From Chryseobacterium sp. StRB126 (GTDB lineage: Bacteria > Bacteroidota > Bacteroidia > Flavobacteriales > Weeksellaceae): a stretch of 64,000 bases of DNA. The stretch covers positions 1,116,001 to 1,180,000 of the forward strand of contig NZ_AP014624.1 in assembly GCF_000829375.1 (NCBI RefSeq), given 5' to 3'. Shown here one piece after another: positions 49,674 to 58,971 of the stretch. The first letter of the stretch is position 1; every line of letters begins with the position of its first letter. The notes under the pieces were generated by a model that saw only the letters and a list, made by a program, of their open reading frames with translations, was not told the origin of the DNA and made no database searches. Position numbers and translations under genes: made by a program.

Positions 49674-49694
49674 TCCGGCTTAAAAATAAATTAA

Positions 49695-49724
49695 AAATTT
49701 ACCTGATTTCAGGTAAATTTTTTT
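49695..49724 (+). terminator. Terminator after the FKBP gene
   Basis: Perfect 12-bp stem AAATTTACCTGA/TCAGGTAAATTT with a TT loop and TTTT. Confidence 0.85.
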
Positions 49725-49813
49725 ATTTGTACTATATTCGTATTGATGAATTATATTGAAACTGATTGATGATTTCTGACAATGATTCAGTTATGACACA
49801 AAAATTGGGCTGA

Positions 49814-50764
49814 ATGAAAAAAATATTTTACCTCTTTATCGTTTTCGGTTTGTTGACTTCTTGTGTTTCCAAGAAGAATCAGCTTATTCAACAAAACATA
49901 CTTACTTTGAAGGATAGCTATTGTAAGGCTCCTTTCAAGTATAATTATAGCAATAAAGTCCCTTCCTACAATTCGGATTCTATTTTAGCAGCCAATAAAG
50001 AGCTGAAGGAAATGTTTTCTGACCAGAGTATTTTGATTTTAAATGCATTGGATAACCTGGATGAGGTTCATGAGATTATGGACCTTAAAAAGGATTCATC
50101 GCTGGCTTCTCAGGTTAAAGTTTTGCAGCTAAAAACTAAAATCAACAGTAAAATTACCATTGCGCTTACAGAATTGGATGCTGTAGCAGCAGAATTTGAT
50201 TGCGAGGGCGAAAGAGTAGCCCAGATTGGAAACTATGTAGATAACCTCAATTCTTCCAGAAATAATAAACTCATTCTATATTCTATTATCACAGGAGCGG
50301 CAGCTTCCATTGCCGGAGGAATTGTTGGAGATCAGGGCTGGAGCAATGCCATTGATATCGGTGGAGGGGTTTTGGGAGCAGGTTTCGGTTTGGCAACTCT
50401 TAATCCGAAAGGGAAAAAGGTAGAATTTATTCACCAAAGAAACCTTCTTAGAGATATCTGGAAAGGGAAATTAGAATCCCCGAACTTCCCGCCATTTATC
50501 TGGTATATGTATACCGAAAAGAAATTTTCCAATAGGGAAGAACGTTCCATTATTGGAAATATGAAAGAAAGATGGCTGCATTATCAGTTTGATGATGATA
50601 CAGAAGCTGCAGATCAGTCCGTTATTTTCAAAGATGGCGGATATTACAGGGCAGACGACCTTCATAACCGTGCAGCTATGCTTAATCAGATGCAATCGGC
50701 AACACGAACCATCAATCAGAACATTAATTATTTACTGCTGGATCTGGATAAATTAATCCTTTAG
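49814..50764 (+). CDS. Lipoprotein of unknown function
   Basis: 316 residues. Signal peptide II with lipobox LTSC (Cys17). Helical region to about 155, then a Gly/Ala-rich hydrophobic segment (ITGAAASIAGGIVGD and GGGVLGAGFGLATL) resembling glycine-zipper segments that insert in membranes, and a soluble C-terminus. No known domain. It lies 65 bases before the Rrf2 gene and is probably independent. Confidence 0.72.
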   Translation: MKKIFYLFIVFGLLTSCVSKKNQLIQQNILTLKDSYCKAPFKYNYSNKVPSYNSDSILAANKELKEMFSDQSILILNALDNLDEVHEIMDLKKDSSLASQVKVLQLKTKINSKITIALTELDAVAAEFDCEGERVAQIGNYVDNLNSSRNNKLILYSIITGAAASIAGGIVGDQGWSNAIDIGGGVLGAGFGLATLNPKGKKVEFIHQRNLLRDIWKGKLESPNFPPFIWYMYTEKKFSNREERSIIGNMKERWLHYQFDDDTEAADQSVIFKDGGYYRADDLHNRAAMLNQMQSATRTINQNINYLLLDLDKLIL

Positions 50765-50771
50765 GAAAAAT

Positions 50772-50815
50772 TAATTGTAATAAATTTTGTTACAATTAAA
50801 ATTTGTTTATCTTTG
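50772..50815 (+). promoter_or_regulatory. Rrf2 operator and promoter
   Basis: Inverted repeat TAATTGTAA-n9-TTACAATTA (50772-50798) just upstream of -7 TATCTTTG (50808-50815). The 20-mer TTGTAATAAATTTTGTTACA (50775-50794) recurs exactly, inverted, at 51258-51277 before the next gene. Confidence 0.8.
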
Positions 50816-50828
50816 CAGAGTAATTACA

Positions 50829-51239
50829 ATGAATAACACAAGATTTGCTACGGCAATACATATCATGACCTTATTGGCGAAAAGTCCTCAGGAGTGGCTC
50901 ACTTCTGACTGGGTTGCGGGTAGTATCAATGTAAATCCTGTCATTGTACGTAAAGAGATCAGTGTCTTGAGAGAAGCAGGCTTAATTATCAGCAGACAAG
51001 GAAAAGATGGTGGAAGCCAGCTTGCAAAAGAGGCAGGAAACATTACTATTTCTGAGATTTACAGATCAGTAAAAAATACAGAAGTATTAGGAAAGAAAAA
51101 TCAGAATCCCAATCCTGCGTGTAGCGTAGGAAAAGAAATTAACAGTCATTTAAATACATTATTTGAAGAGACAGATCAGTTGGTAAGTCAGTTTTTAGGA
51201 GATAAATCTTTGCAGGAATTCGCAGATCAGTTCGAATAA
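50829..51239 (+). CDS. Rrf2-family transcriptional regulator
   Basis: 136 residues from ATG 50829 (MNNTRFATAIHIMTLLA); the longer frame from 50787 crosses its promoter. A winged HTH spans about 20-60 (VAGSINVNPVIVRKEISVLREAGLI). A single Cys (NPACSVG) is present rather than the three of iron-sulfur Rrf2 proteins, so it is more like the YwnA/CymR or nitric-oxide/thiol-sensing type. It likely represses itself and the NAD(P)-binding gene through the duplicated operator. Confidence 0.9.
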   Translation: MNNTRFATAIHIMTLLAKSPQEWLTSDWVAGSINVNPVIVRKEISVLREAGLIISRQGKDGGSQLAKEAGNITISEIYRSVKNTEVLGKKNQNPNPACSVGKEINSHLNTLFEETDQLVSQFLGDKSLQEFADQFE

Positions 51240-51257
51240 AAATTTTTTACCTTTAAA

Positions 51258-51277
51258 TGTAACAAAATTTATTACAA
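51258..51277 (+). promoter_or_regulatory. Second Rrf2 operator
   Basis: Exact inverted copy of the 20-mer at 50775-50794, 24 bases before the ATG of the NAD(P)-binding gene. Confidence 0.8.
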
Positions 51278-51300
51278 TTTAATTAAACAAATAAAACAGT

Positions 51301-51954
51301 ATGAAAAAAGTAGCAGTAATTGGTGCAACCGGATTTGTAGGAGCACACATCGTAACAGAATTAGCTGATAGAGGATATGCAGTGGAAGCTTTAGTAAGAG
51401 ACGCATCAAAAGTAAAAACACAGGAAAACGTAACGGCAAAAAGCGTTGATGTAAACAATGTAGCAGAATTAGCAGAAGCTTTAAAAGGAAGTGATGCCGT
51501 AATCAGTGCTTTTAATGCAGGGTGGACAAACCCCAATCTTTACAATGACTTTTTGAATGGTTCTGAAAATATTGAAAAAGCAGTATCAGAATCAGGAGTA
51601 AAAAGACTGATCGTAGTAGGAGGAGCAGGAAGCCTTTATACACCAGATAATGTTCAGATTGTAGATACCCCGGACTTTCCGGATGCTTACAAACCGGGAG
51701 CCACCGCCGCAAGAGATTATTTAAACAAAATCAAAGAAAATAATACACTAGACTGGACATTCTTCAGCCCTGCCATAGAAATGAATCAGGCTAACGTAGG
51801 AACAAGAACTGGAAAGTACAGAACATCATTGGAAACTCCTGTATTTGATGAAAACGGAAGAAGCCAACTCTCAGTAGAAGATGTAGCCGTAGTATTAGTG
51901 GATGAGCTGGAGCAGAACAACCATATTCGTGAACGTTTTACAGCAGCTTATTAA
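51301..51954 (+). CDS. NAD(P)H-binding oxidoreductase (YwnB-like)
   Basis: 217 residues, SDR-like Rossmann fold. N-terminal GATGFVGAHIV is the nucleotide motif; VVGGAGSLYTPDN and DWTFFSPAIEM are typical of the atypical SDRs near Rrf2 genes (YwnB with YwnA in Bacillus). Probable NAD(P)H-dependent reductase under Rrf2 control. The MBL gene follows at 16 bases. Confidence 0.88.
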   Translation: MKKVAVIGATGFVGAHIVTELADRGYAVEALVRDASKVKTQENVTAKSVDVNNVAELAEALKGSDAVISAFNAGWTNPNLYNDFLNGSENIEKAVSESGVKRLIVVGGAGSLYTPDNVQIVDTPDFPDAYKPGATAARDYLNKIKENNTLDWTFFSPAIEMNQANVGTRTGKYRTSLETPVFDENGRSQLSVEDVAVVLVDELEQNNHIRERFTAAY

Positions 51955-51970
51955 TGTAAAAAGAACAAAA

Positions 51971-53143
51971 ATGTTAAAAAGAAAATTATTATCATTAATC
52001 ACTATTTTAGGTTTCATAAGCATATTTGCGGGGAACCTGAAGGTTAAAGTTTATAATCCCGGAACCAAGGCTATTTTCCCCATTACTTCTACCATTATTT
52101 ATGGAGATAAGGATGCTATACTTATTGATGCACAGTTTCAAAAGCAATATGCAGAACAGTTGGTAAAAGAAATTAAAGCAACCGGAAAAAATCTGAAAAC
52201 AGTTTTTATCTCTCACAGTGATCCGGATTTTTATTTTGGATTAGATGTGATTAAAAAAGCATTTCCTAATGTAAGAATTATTTCTACAGCACAAACGGCT
52301 TATCTTATTTCCGCTTCAAAGGATGATAAACTGGCTGTTTGGAAACCACAGTTGAAAGCAGATGCGCCATCAGAAATCATCACTCCGGAAGCAGTAACTG
52401 CTGTTCCTGATCTTGAAGGAAATAAAATTGAGATCAGACAGAATCCTGAAGATTCTGCTCACAGTTTTCTTTGGATTCCGTCTATTAAAACTGTTGCAGG
52501 AGGAATTTCAGTATCCATAGATTCACATCTTTGGATGGCAGATACTCAGAATGTAAAAGCCATTGACCAATGGATTGGACAAATTGATGCGATGAAATCT
52601 TTAAAACCAGAACAGGTAGTTCCATCACATTTTGCAAAACAATCTTTATCTCCGGCATCTCTTGACTTTGTAAAAGGTTATCTTGAAAATTATAAGAAAG
52701 CCGTTACTGAAAATAAAACTACATCTGCAATCGTAGATTTTATGGTAAAGAAATACCCTAATCTTCCCGGAAAAGATGAGTTAGAAATGGGTGTAAAGGT
52801 TTTCCTTGGAGAAATGGCTTGGGATTTAAAATCACCATATCCAGCAATCGGCCAAAAGGTAGAAGTTGATTTTGGAGCGGTAAAATTCCTTTTGGATTTT
52901 AAAGACAATAAAACAATGACGTTCACAGGACTAACAGGAAGTTCAAAAGACAGTACTGATACTGTAGAATATACTGCTGTTGAGGTAGCGAAGAATGTTT
53001 TTATGGTCTATTGGCATGAACCTAACTTAGGTTTTAATGTAACCCATATTCAGGATTACAACAAAAACATAGTGTATTCTAATATTGCAGGACCAGACGG
53101 TACATTCACTCACCCGAAAGGAACTCTTAAGATTTTAAAATAA
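51971..53143 (+). CDS. Exported MBL-fold protein with MoaF-like C-terminal domain
   Basis: 390 residues from ATG 51971 (MLKRKLLSLITILGF); the longer frame from 51902 overlaps the previous gene. Residues 1-20 look like a signal peptide. The MBL metal motif reads SHSDPDFYFGL, lacking the second and last His of HxHxDH, so zinc binding is probably altered. From about 275 the beta-rich segment VEVDFGAVKFLLDF and VFMVYWHEPNLGFNVTHIQD resembles MoaF. Likely co-regulated with the SDR gene by Rrf2. Confidence 0.78.
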   Translation: MLKRKLLSLITILGFISIFAGNLKVKVYNPGTKAIFPITSTIIYGDKDAILIDAQFQKQYAEQLVKEIKATGKNLKTVFISHSDPDFYFGLDVIKKAFPNVRIISTAQTAYLISASKDDKLAVWKPQLKADAPSEIITPEAVTAVPDLEGNKIEIRQNPEDSAHSFLWIPSIKTVAGGISVSIDSHLWMADTQNVKAIDQWIGQIDAMKSLKPEQVVPSHFAKQSLSPASLDFVKGYLENYKKAVTENKTTSAIVDFMVKKYPNLPGKDELEMGVKVFLGEMAWDLKSPYPAIGQKVEVDFGAVKFLLDFKDNKTMTFTGLTGSSKDSTDTVEYTAVEVAKNVFMVYWHEPNLGFNVTHIQDYNKNIVYSNIAGPDGTFTHPKGTLKILK

Positions 53144-53146
53144 AAG

Positions 53147-53177
53147 AACAGCTGCCCATTGGCGGCTGTTTTTTTAT
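53147..53177 (+). terminator. Terminator of the Rrf2-controlled operon
   Basis: AACAGCTGCC / GGCGGCTGTT stem with a short loop and T7. The 300-base spacer that follows holds only repeat-like sequence (AAATCTGCATAATCTGC) and the next terminator. Confidence 0.8.
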
Positions 53178-53455
53178 AGCATAATAAATTAAGGTAAAGT
53201 ATCCTCAAAGCTTCATCCAATCAGCTTGCTGACTCTTTGTTAAATAAGAAGGATCTTAGAACGTTGTGTTAAAATAATTTCCCACAGACTTCACAAATTA
53301 CGCAGATCTATCAGTGTGAGAATTATATTTGTGATATTATTAGTATTCTTTGTGTTTTAAAAAAAGTCTTTCATAGATATGTAAAAGAAAAATCTGCATA
53401 ATCTGCAAGATCAGCGAGAGCATAAAAAAATTACAAAATCTATCTTTTGAAGCCA

Positions 53456-53485
53456 AAAAAAGCTGCCTTATTAGAGACAGCTTTC
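53456..53485 (-). terminator. Terminator of the M23 peptidase gene
   Basis: On the minus strand AAAGCTG / CAGCTTT with a 12-base loop and a T run. Confidence 0.75.
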
Positions 53486-53487
53486 AT

Positions 53488-54522
53488 TTATAGATTCATA
53501 AACAACCTCGGATTTACCGGAGTGTTGTTTTTATGTACTTCATAATGAAGATGAGGCCCGGTAGATCGTCCGGAGTTTCCGGATTTAGCAATCACCTGAC
53601 CTACCTTTACTTTATCATTCACTTTAGAAACAAGTTGTGATAAATGTCCGTAAAGTGTTGCCAGTCCGTTTCCGTGAGAAACAATGACACAATTTCCATA
53701 ACCACCTTTCTGCCCTGAGAAAATAACCGTTCCGGCAGCGGCAGCTCTTACCTCAGAACCAAATGCAACAGCAATATCCAATCCTTTATGGAATTGCATC
53801 TGATCTGCTTCCGCTGGAGGATTATTTTTTTCCATTGGCGCAGCTTTAGAAGTAGTGTTTCCTGCAACAGCTTTTGTAGCAGGAGCTGAAGCAGCGGGTG
53901 CAGAAGCTACAGGAGCTGCTTTTGGGGTTACCATCACTTTAACTTCTCTTTTATTTCCATAGCTGTCTGTTAATTCCACTATTTTTTCCACAGGTTCAGC
54001 CTTCACTTCCGGTTTTGGAGCGGCTGCAGCAACAGGTTTAGCTTCTGTAGCAGCGCTTGATTTTACCGAAGCAAAAACAGTTTTAAAGGGAATAGGATTT
54101 TTTCTGATACCGAAATTAGATGAAATATATCCGTCTGTAGGCATTCCCAATGGAACCTGCATCAGTTTTTTCTGTAGGTCCATCAGATACTGGCTGTATC
54201 GGTTGGCTTGTTTGGAAAGATAAATAGAATTGGCAATACTGTCCTGATCAAGCATCATTAGCTTTTCATTGGAGATGTCCTTAGACTTCAGGAAAGAGTT
54301 CAGTTGGGCAATTGTCTGATCTACAAGAGTAAGATCAGTTTTCATTTTCAGATAATCTACACTGTCTTTTTCAGTGTTTATTTTTACGAGGTTCACTTCA
54401 TAATTTTTGTCATCCTTCTCTGAGAAAAGTTTGGCAATGAAGATACCTTGCGCAAAAACTACTAATAAAAGTCCTCCCAGGAGAATGTTTACGTTCTTCT
54501 TGCTGTTTAGAAATTTTTTCAT
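53488..54522 (-). CDS. M23-family (LytM) metallopeptidase
   Basis: 344 residues. A membrane anchor at about 12-32 (NILLGGLLLVVFAQGIFIA) and a coiled coil at 40-120 precede an Ala/Pro/Lys-rich linker (about 150-235). The catalytic domain has the zinc ligands HKGLDIAV (HxxxD) and HLHYEV (HxH) and the LYGHLS strand. It cuts or remodels peptidoglycan in the periplasm, or activates amidases. A -7 box TAAATTTG lies at 54562-54569 upstream. Confidence 0.92.
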   Translation of the reverse strand: MKKFLNSKKNVNILLGGLLLVVFAQGIFIAKLFSEKDDKNYEVNLVKINTEKDSVDYLKMKTDLTLVDQTIAQLNSFLKSKDISNEKLMMLDQDSIANSIYLSKQANRYSQYLMDLQKKLMQVPLGMPTDGYISSNFGIRKNPIPFKTVFASVKSSAATEAKPVAAAAPKPEVKAEPVEKIVELTDSYGNKREVKVMVTPKAAPVASAPAASAPATKAVAGNTTSKAAPMEKNNPPAEADQMQFHKGLDIAVAFGSEVRAAAAGTVIFSGQKGGYGNCVIVSHGNGLATLYGHLSQLVSKVNDKVKVGQVIAKSGNSGRSTGPHLHYEVHKNNTPVNPRLFMNL

Positions 54523-54561
54523 ATTTCTTCTCTTAGAATAGTTAAAACGGTTTTAAGACTG

Positions 54562-54569
54562 CAAATTTA
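54562..54569 (-). promoter_or_regulatory. -7 promoter box for the M23 gene
   Basis: TAAATTTG on the minus strand, about 40 bases before the ATG at 54522. Confidence 0.55.
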
Positions 54570-54721
54570 ATTAAAAATAAGTTTTGTTGGTTATTCTTAA
54601 CTAAAACTCAGTTTTTTCTGTATCTAACGCTTAATTGCATATTTAATTGTGCTGAAGCATTATTTTTTCAGAAAGTGGTTTTTTATCATGCCTTAAAGTA
54701 TACTGTTAAATCTTTGTTTAA

Positions 54722-54729
54722 TATATTTG
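54722..54729 (+). promoter_or_regulatory. -7 promoter box for gpsA
   Basis: TATATTTG, 17 bases before the ATG at 54747, which supports that start over the frame's upstream one. Confidence 0.6.
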
Positions 54730-54746
54730 CAGTTCACATTCCAATT

Positions 54747-55787
54747 ATGGCTAAAAAGAAAATTATTTCAGAATCTTCGAATCCAAAAAAGACTAAAAAG
54801 GATGTTTCTGTAGGAGTAGTAGGAAGCGGAAGTTTTGCCACTGCTATCGTAAAAATGCTTGTTGAAAATTGTAAAGTTGTGCACTGGTGCGTAAGAAGTG
54901 AGTTTGTAAAAGGAGCTATTGAGCTTCGTGGACATAACCCGACGTATCTTACTGCTGCTCATTTTAACCTGAAGAGTTTAAAGTTGACCACAGATATTAA
55001 TGAACTGGTTTCTGCCTGCGATGTTATTGTTTTGGCAACACCTTCCATTTACCTGTCCGATACTTTGGATAAGATGACTTGTGATTATTCAGATAAAATC
55101 TTTGTTTCTGCAATTAAAGGAATTATTCCTAAAGTGAATGATGTGGTAGCACATTATCTGCGTGATGAGTTTAAAATCGGTTTCAGAAATCAGGCTGTTA
55201 TTGCAGGACCTTGTCATGCTGAAGAGGTGGCGATGGAAAGACTTTCTTACCTTACCATAGCTACCGTAGAAGATGAAACTGCAAAAAAACTTGAAGGCGT
55301 TTTCAGTTCAGATTTTATTAAGGTACAAACCAGTAAAGATATTTTAGGAAATGAGTACAGTGCTATTCTTAAAAATATTTTTGCCATCGGAGCCGGAATT
55401 GCAAGTGGATTAGGATATGGTGATAACTTCACGGCCGTTTTTGTATCCAATGCGATCCGTGAAATGGAAATTTTTCTGGAAGCAATTTATGAAGCTCCAA
55501 GAGATGTAAATGAAAGTGCATATCTGGGAGACCTATTGGTAACCGCATATTCACTGTTTTCAAGAAACAGAAACCTTGGTAACCTTATTGGAAAAGGATA
55601 TACCGTAAAATCTGCGATTCAATCGATGAACATGGTGGCGGAAGGATATTATGCTGCTCAGTCTATCTACAAAACATCCAAACAGAAAAATTTGAAATTA
55701 CCAATTATTGATACTGTGTATGCAATTCTTTATGAAGGTAAAAATGCTGAAAAACAGTTTAAAAAGTTAACTGCAAAATTGAATTAA
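54747..55787 (+). CDS. gpsA: Glycerol-3-phosphate dehydrogenase [NAD(P)+]
   Basis: 346 residues, MAKKKIISESSNP start. Reduces dihydroxyacetone phosphate to glycerol-3-phosphate for phospholipid synthesis. Nucleotide motif GVVGSGSFATAIVKML; conserved VSAIKGI, AGPCHAEEVAM (catalytic region), LKNIFAIGAGIASGLGYGDN and the Lys in KTSKQKNLKLPI. The N-terminal 20 residues are a short charged extension. A terminator follows. Confidence 0.93.
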   Translation: MAKKKIISESSNPKKTKKDVSVGVVGSGSFATAIVKMLVENCKVVHWCVRSEFVKGAIELRGHNPTYLTAAHFNLKSLKLTTDINELVSACDVIVLATPSIYLSDTLDKMTCDYSDKIFVSAIKGIIPKVNDVVAHYLRDEFKIGFRNQAVIAGPCHAEEVAMERLSYLTIATVEDETAKKLEGVFSSDFIKVQTSKDILGNEYSAILKNIFAIGAGIASGLGYGDNFTAVFVSNAIREMEIFLEAIYEAPRDVNESAYLGDLLVTAYSLFSRNRNLGNLIGKGYTVKSAIQSMNMVAEGYYAAQSIYKTSKQKNLKLPIIDTVYAILYEGKNAEKQFKKLTAKLN

Positions 55788-55809
55788 AAGCAATTTTAAA
55801 ATATGTAAG

Positions 55810-55841
55810 CTCCGTTATACATCTGTATGACGGAGTTTTTT
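55810..55841 (+). terminator. Terminator after gpsA
   Basis: CTCCGTTATACA / TGTATGACGGAG stem, two-base loop, TTTTTTG. Confidence 0.88.
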
Positions 55842-56120
55842 GTTTTTAACGCAGCGTTCGCAAAGATTTTGAAATAAAGCATAATGAAAATACATCTTAG
55901 CGCTTTTCGTGTTTATAAAATCACTTTGTCGGATGAAGTGACTTAAATTTGAAATCCGATGGTTTTGATAAATCAAATAAACAAAATAAATTGATACTTT
56001 CCATGATATAGGGTTGTGTAATTCATAAGTGTTTTTAGAGCAAAAATTAACGTGTTAAAATCGTTAAACGCGTTTCTCTTTTTAAAACTTTTCCCGAAAT
56101 TTGAACTAAAATTTAAAATT

Positions 56121-57626
56121 ATGTCACAATCGCTTACAAGCAGAACACCGAAACCTAAATACGACGTTGTACTGATAGGGGGCGGAATCATGAGCGCCAC
56201 TTTAGCCACGCTGCTTCATGAATTTGATCCAACACTTGAAATTGCCATCTTCGAAAGACTAGGAAGGTTTGCCAAAGAAAGTACAGCAGCTTGGAACAAC
56301 GCCGGAACAGGGCACTCCGCATTTTGTGAGCTAAATTATACACCGGAAAATCCGGATGGTAGCATTGATATCAAGAAAGCTGAAAGTATTGCAGAACAAT
56401 TTGAAATCTCAAAGCAATTCTGGGCATATTTATTAACGAAAGGATATATTCAGGATCCAAAGGATTTCATCAATGCTTGTCCACACATGAGTTTGGTATT
56501 TGGAGAAAAAGATGCTGAATATCTTAAAAAACGTCATGATAAAATGACTGAATCTGTTCTGTTCTCCGGAATGGAATTTTCAACAGATCATGATAAGCTG
56601 AGAGAATGGATTCCATTGGTAATGAGCAAAAGAAACAAGTCTGAAATAATGGCGGCTACCAAAATGGATATGGGAACAGATGTAAACTTCGGAACATTAA
56701 CCAGAAAAATGGGAAGACATCTTTTGGAAGATTCAAAAGTTGAAGTATTCCTGTATCATGAAGTGAAAGATATCAGCCCTAAAGAAGATGGTAAGTGGGA
56801 AATGAAAGTGAAGGACCGAATCCATAACCACAAACAGGAAGTGAATGCTGATTTCGTATTCATTGGTGCGGGCGGATATGCACTTCCGTTATTGGATAGT
56901 TCTGATATTAAAGAGAGTGAAGGGTATGGAGGATTCCCGGTTTCCGGACAATGGCTGGTAACGCATAATCAGGAATTGGTAGAGAAGCACCATGCTAAAG
57001 TATATACACAAGCAACAGTGGATGCTCCGCCAATGTCTGTTCCACACCTTGATCTTAGAATTATTGATGGGCAGAAGGCTCTTCTTTTCGGACCCTTCGC
57101 AGGGTTTTCAACAAAATTCCTGAAAGAAGGAAGTTATCTGGATTTACCGGAAAGTGTGAATACCAAAAATTTAAAATCTTTATTTGGAGCTTGGTGGCAT
57201 AACCTTCCTCTGACTAAATACCTTATTCAGCAGGTAGCGATGACGAAATCTCAAAGAATGCAGCATTTAAGAGAATTTATCAAGGATGCTAAAGAAGAAG
57301 ATTGGGAATTGAAAGTAGCGGGTCAAAGAGTTCAGATTATTAAGAAAGATGATAAGCTAGGTGGTAAACTGGAGTTCGGAACTGAAGTAGTAGTGAATAA
57401 AAATGGGACCATAGCGTCTTTATTGGGAGCTTCACCGGGTGCATCCACAGCTGTACCGGCAATGCTTAATGTTCTTGAAAAGTGTTTCCCTGAGAAACTA
57501 AATGGAGAATGGAAGGCTAAATTGCTGGAAATGGTTCCGTCATACGGACAAAAACTAGCAGAGAATCCTGAGCTTACTGAAAAAGTAAGAGAGTATACCA
57601 AGGAAAAACTGGAATTAGAATACTAA
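56121..57626 (+). CDS. mqo: Malate:quinone oxidoreductase
   Basis: 501 residues from ATG 56121 (MSQSLTSRTPKPKYDVVLIGGG). FAD-dependent membrane-peripheral enzyme feeding electrons from malate to quinone. FAD motif VVLIGGGIMSATLA; conserved RFAKESTAAWNNAGTGHSAFCELNYTPE, FIGAGGYALPLL, LFGPFAGFSTKFLKEGSY and LLGASPGASTAVPAM. Longer frame from 56052 has no support. Confidence 0.95.
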   Translation: MSQSLTSRTPKPKYDVVLIGGGIMSATLATLLHEFDPTLEIAIFERLGRFAKESTAAWNNAGTGHSAFCELNYTPENPDGSIDIKKAESIAEQFEISKQFWAYLLTKGYIQDPKDFINACPHMSLVFGEKDAEYLKKRHDKMTESVLFSGMEFSTDHDKLREWIPLVMSKRNKSEIMAATKMDMGTDVNFGTLTRKMGRHLLEDSKVEVFLYHEVKDISPKEDGKWEMKVKDRIHNHKQEVNADFVFIGAGGYALPLLDSSDIKESEGYGGFPVSGQWLVTHNQELVEKHHAKVYTQATVDAPPMSVPHLDLRIIDGQKALLFGPFAGFSTKFLKEGSYLDLPESVNTKNLKSLFGAWWHNLPLTKYLIQQVAMTKSQRMQHLREFIKDAKEEDWELKVAGQRVQIIKKDDKLGGKLEFGTEVVVNKNGTIASLLGASPGASTAVPAMLNVLEKCFPEKLNGEWKAKLLEMVPSYGQKLAENPELTEKVREYTKEKLELEY

Positions 57627-57636
57627 ATATTAATAA

Positions 57637-57681
57637 TGAGCAATGAATAACAAGCAATCCAAAAGCATTATTCATTGCTCA
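57637..57681. repeat. AT-rich inverted repeat related to tRNA-array spacers
   Basis: Perfect TGAGCAATGAATAA / TTATTCATTGCTCA arms with a 17-base loop. The same word set forms the spacers of the tRNA array (for example 12340-12424), so it is a dispersed repeat. Confidence 0.7.
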
Positions 57682-57701
57682 TCACTTATTACTTTTAAAA
57701 G

Positions 57702-58103
57702 GTGGAAGAAATAGTTATAAAGCCGGTTATTGCAAAAGAACTCCTGGAGTCTCTTCAAACAAAGATAGAAGAAGAGAAACAGGTAATTGTACACTGTTGC
57801 TTTCCTGCATCCCCATTTCTAGGGAACTTAATCAGGATCTGGCATTCAACCTATCTTTTTGATAACCAGTCTGAGCATAGAAGTAAGATGATTCATGCAG
57901 AGAATATTTCAATTTCTCCTTATTGGACGCCTGTTCCATTCATGCAGGATTTTTGGTTTACACTTATATTTTCAGGGCTGCCGAAAGACTGTAAAAGTTT
58001 CGATCTTAAAGAAGTTATTCCTGAAGAGGGAGGTTTCTTTGTAGAATCTATTAAAAGGAATTCCTCAGATGTTTATCGTGTGAAAATATCAGAATCTTAT
58101 TAG
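57702..58103 (+). CDS. Uncharacterised protein
   Basis: 133 residues, GTG start (MEEIVIKPVIAKELLESLQTK). Contains VIVHCCFPASPFLGNLIRIW and an aromatic-rich ISPYWTPVPFMQDFWFTLIFSGLP. No family recognised, though a role next to the adenylyltransferase gene, one base downstream, is suggested by coupling. Confidence 0.65.
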   Translation: MEEIVIKPVIAKELLESLQTKIEEEKQVIVHCCFPASPFLGNLIRIWHSTYLFDNQSEHRSKMIHAENISISPYWTPVPFMQDFWFTLIFSGLPKDCKSFDLKEVIPEEGGFFVESIKRNSSDVYRVKISESY

Positions 58104-58104
58104 C

Positions 58105-58971
58105 ATGAAGGTAAGGGACGAAAAGTTGCAACAAATTATTCACTGGGCAGAAAATAATCCGGATATCCGTACTGTTCTTTTAACCAGTTCATTGGTAAAT
58201 CCCTATGCTCCTGTAGATGACTTTAGTGATCTTGATATAGAACTGGTTTTTGAGAGTAGAAAGTCTTATGAAGACCATAATGAATGGATTAAGCTTTTCG
58301 GAGAACCAATTTCTATGGTGGAAGAAAATGATACTGCTTTTGATGGAAAACATGCCATGAAAATGGTTTTGTACAGAGATCATATAAAGGTTGATTTTAA
58401 ATTGTATCAGGTATCAGAATTTTCTGAAGAAGTGAAAGAAGAAACACTTCCGGAAGATTGGGATCTTGGATATAAGGTTTTAGTAGATAAAGATGGACTT
58501 ACAAAGAATTTGAAGGCTCCAACTTATCAAACCATTATGATTCATCAGCCAACAGAAAAAGAGTTCAAACAGTTGCTGAATGATTTTTGGTGGGATACCA
58601 CTTATGTAGCAAAATGCCTTAAACGGGGTGATATTTTCTATGCTAAATTCATGTCTGAAAATATATTGAGATCAGATTATCTGGTTCCTTTAATCGAATG
58701 GCATATTGCAGGTTCTGATAACTGGAAGAATATAACCACGAACAAACACGGAAGACTTTTCAAAAAATATCTTTCTGCAGAACTATGGAGCAGAGTAGAA
58801 GCTACTTTTTCAGGAAGTAATATTGAGGAAAACTGGGCCGCTTTATTTGCATTTGCTGATCTTGTTCATGAATTGGGAGTTGCTTTATCAGAAAAACTGA
58901 ATTTTGAATACCCTTTTAAGCATGAAAAAGATATCCGGAATTATCTTGCAGAAGTAAAAGTGCTGCCTTAA
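58105..58971 (+). CDS. Aminoglycoside 6-adenylyltransferase (ANT(6)/AadS-like)
   Basis: 288 residues. Nucleotidyltransferase signature TSSLVNPYAPVDDFSDLDIELV with the catalytic Asp pair DLDIE. FWWDTTYVAKCLKRGDIFYAK and the helical C-terminus match ANT(6) enzymes, which adenylate streptomycin. AadS-type genes are common in Chryseobacterium and its relatives. Resistance cannot be concluded from sequence. Overlaps the GMC gene's stop (58968) on the opposite strand by four bases. Confidence 0.82.
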   Translation: MKVRDEKLQQIIHWAENNPDIRTVLLTSSLVNPYAPVDDFSDLDIELVFESRKSYEDHNEWIKLFGEPISMVEENDTAFDGKHAMKMVLYRDHIKVDFKLYQVSEFSEEVKEETLPEDWDLGYKVLVDKDGLTKNLKAPTYQTIMIHQPTEKEFKQLLNDFWWDTTYVAKCLKRGDIFYAKFMSENILRSDYLVPLIEWHIAGSDNWKNITTNKHGRLFKKYLSAELWSRVEATFSGSNIEENWAALFAFADLVHELGVALSEKLNFEYPFKHEKDIRNYLAEVKVLP

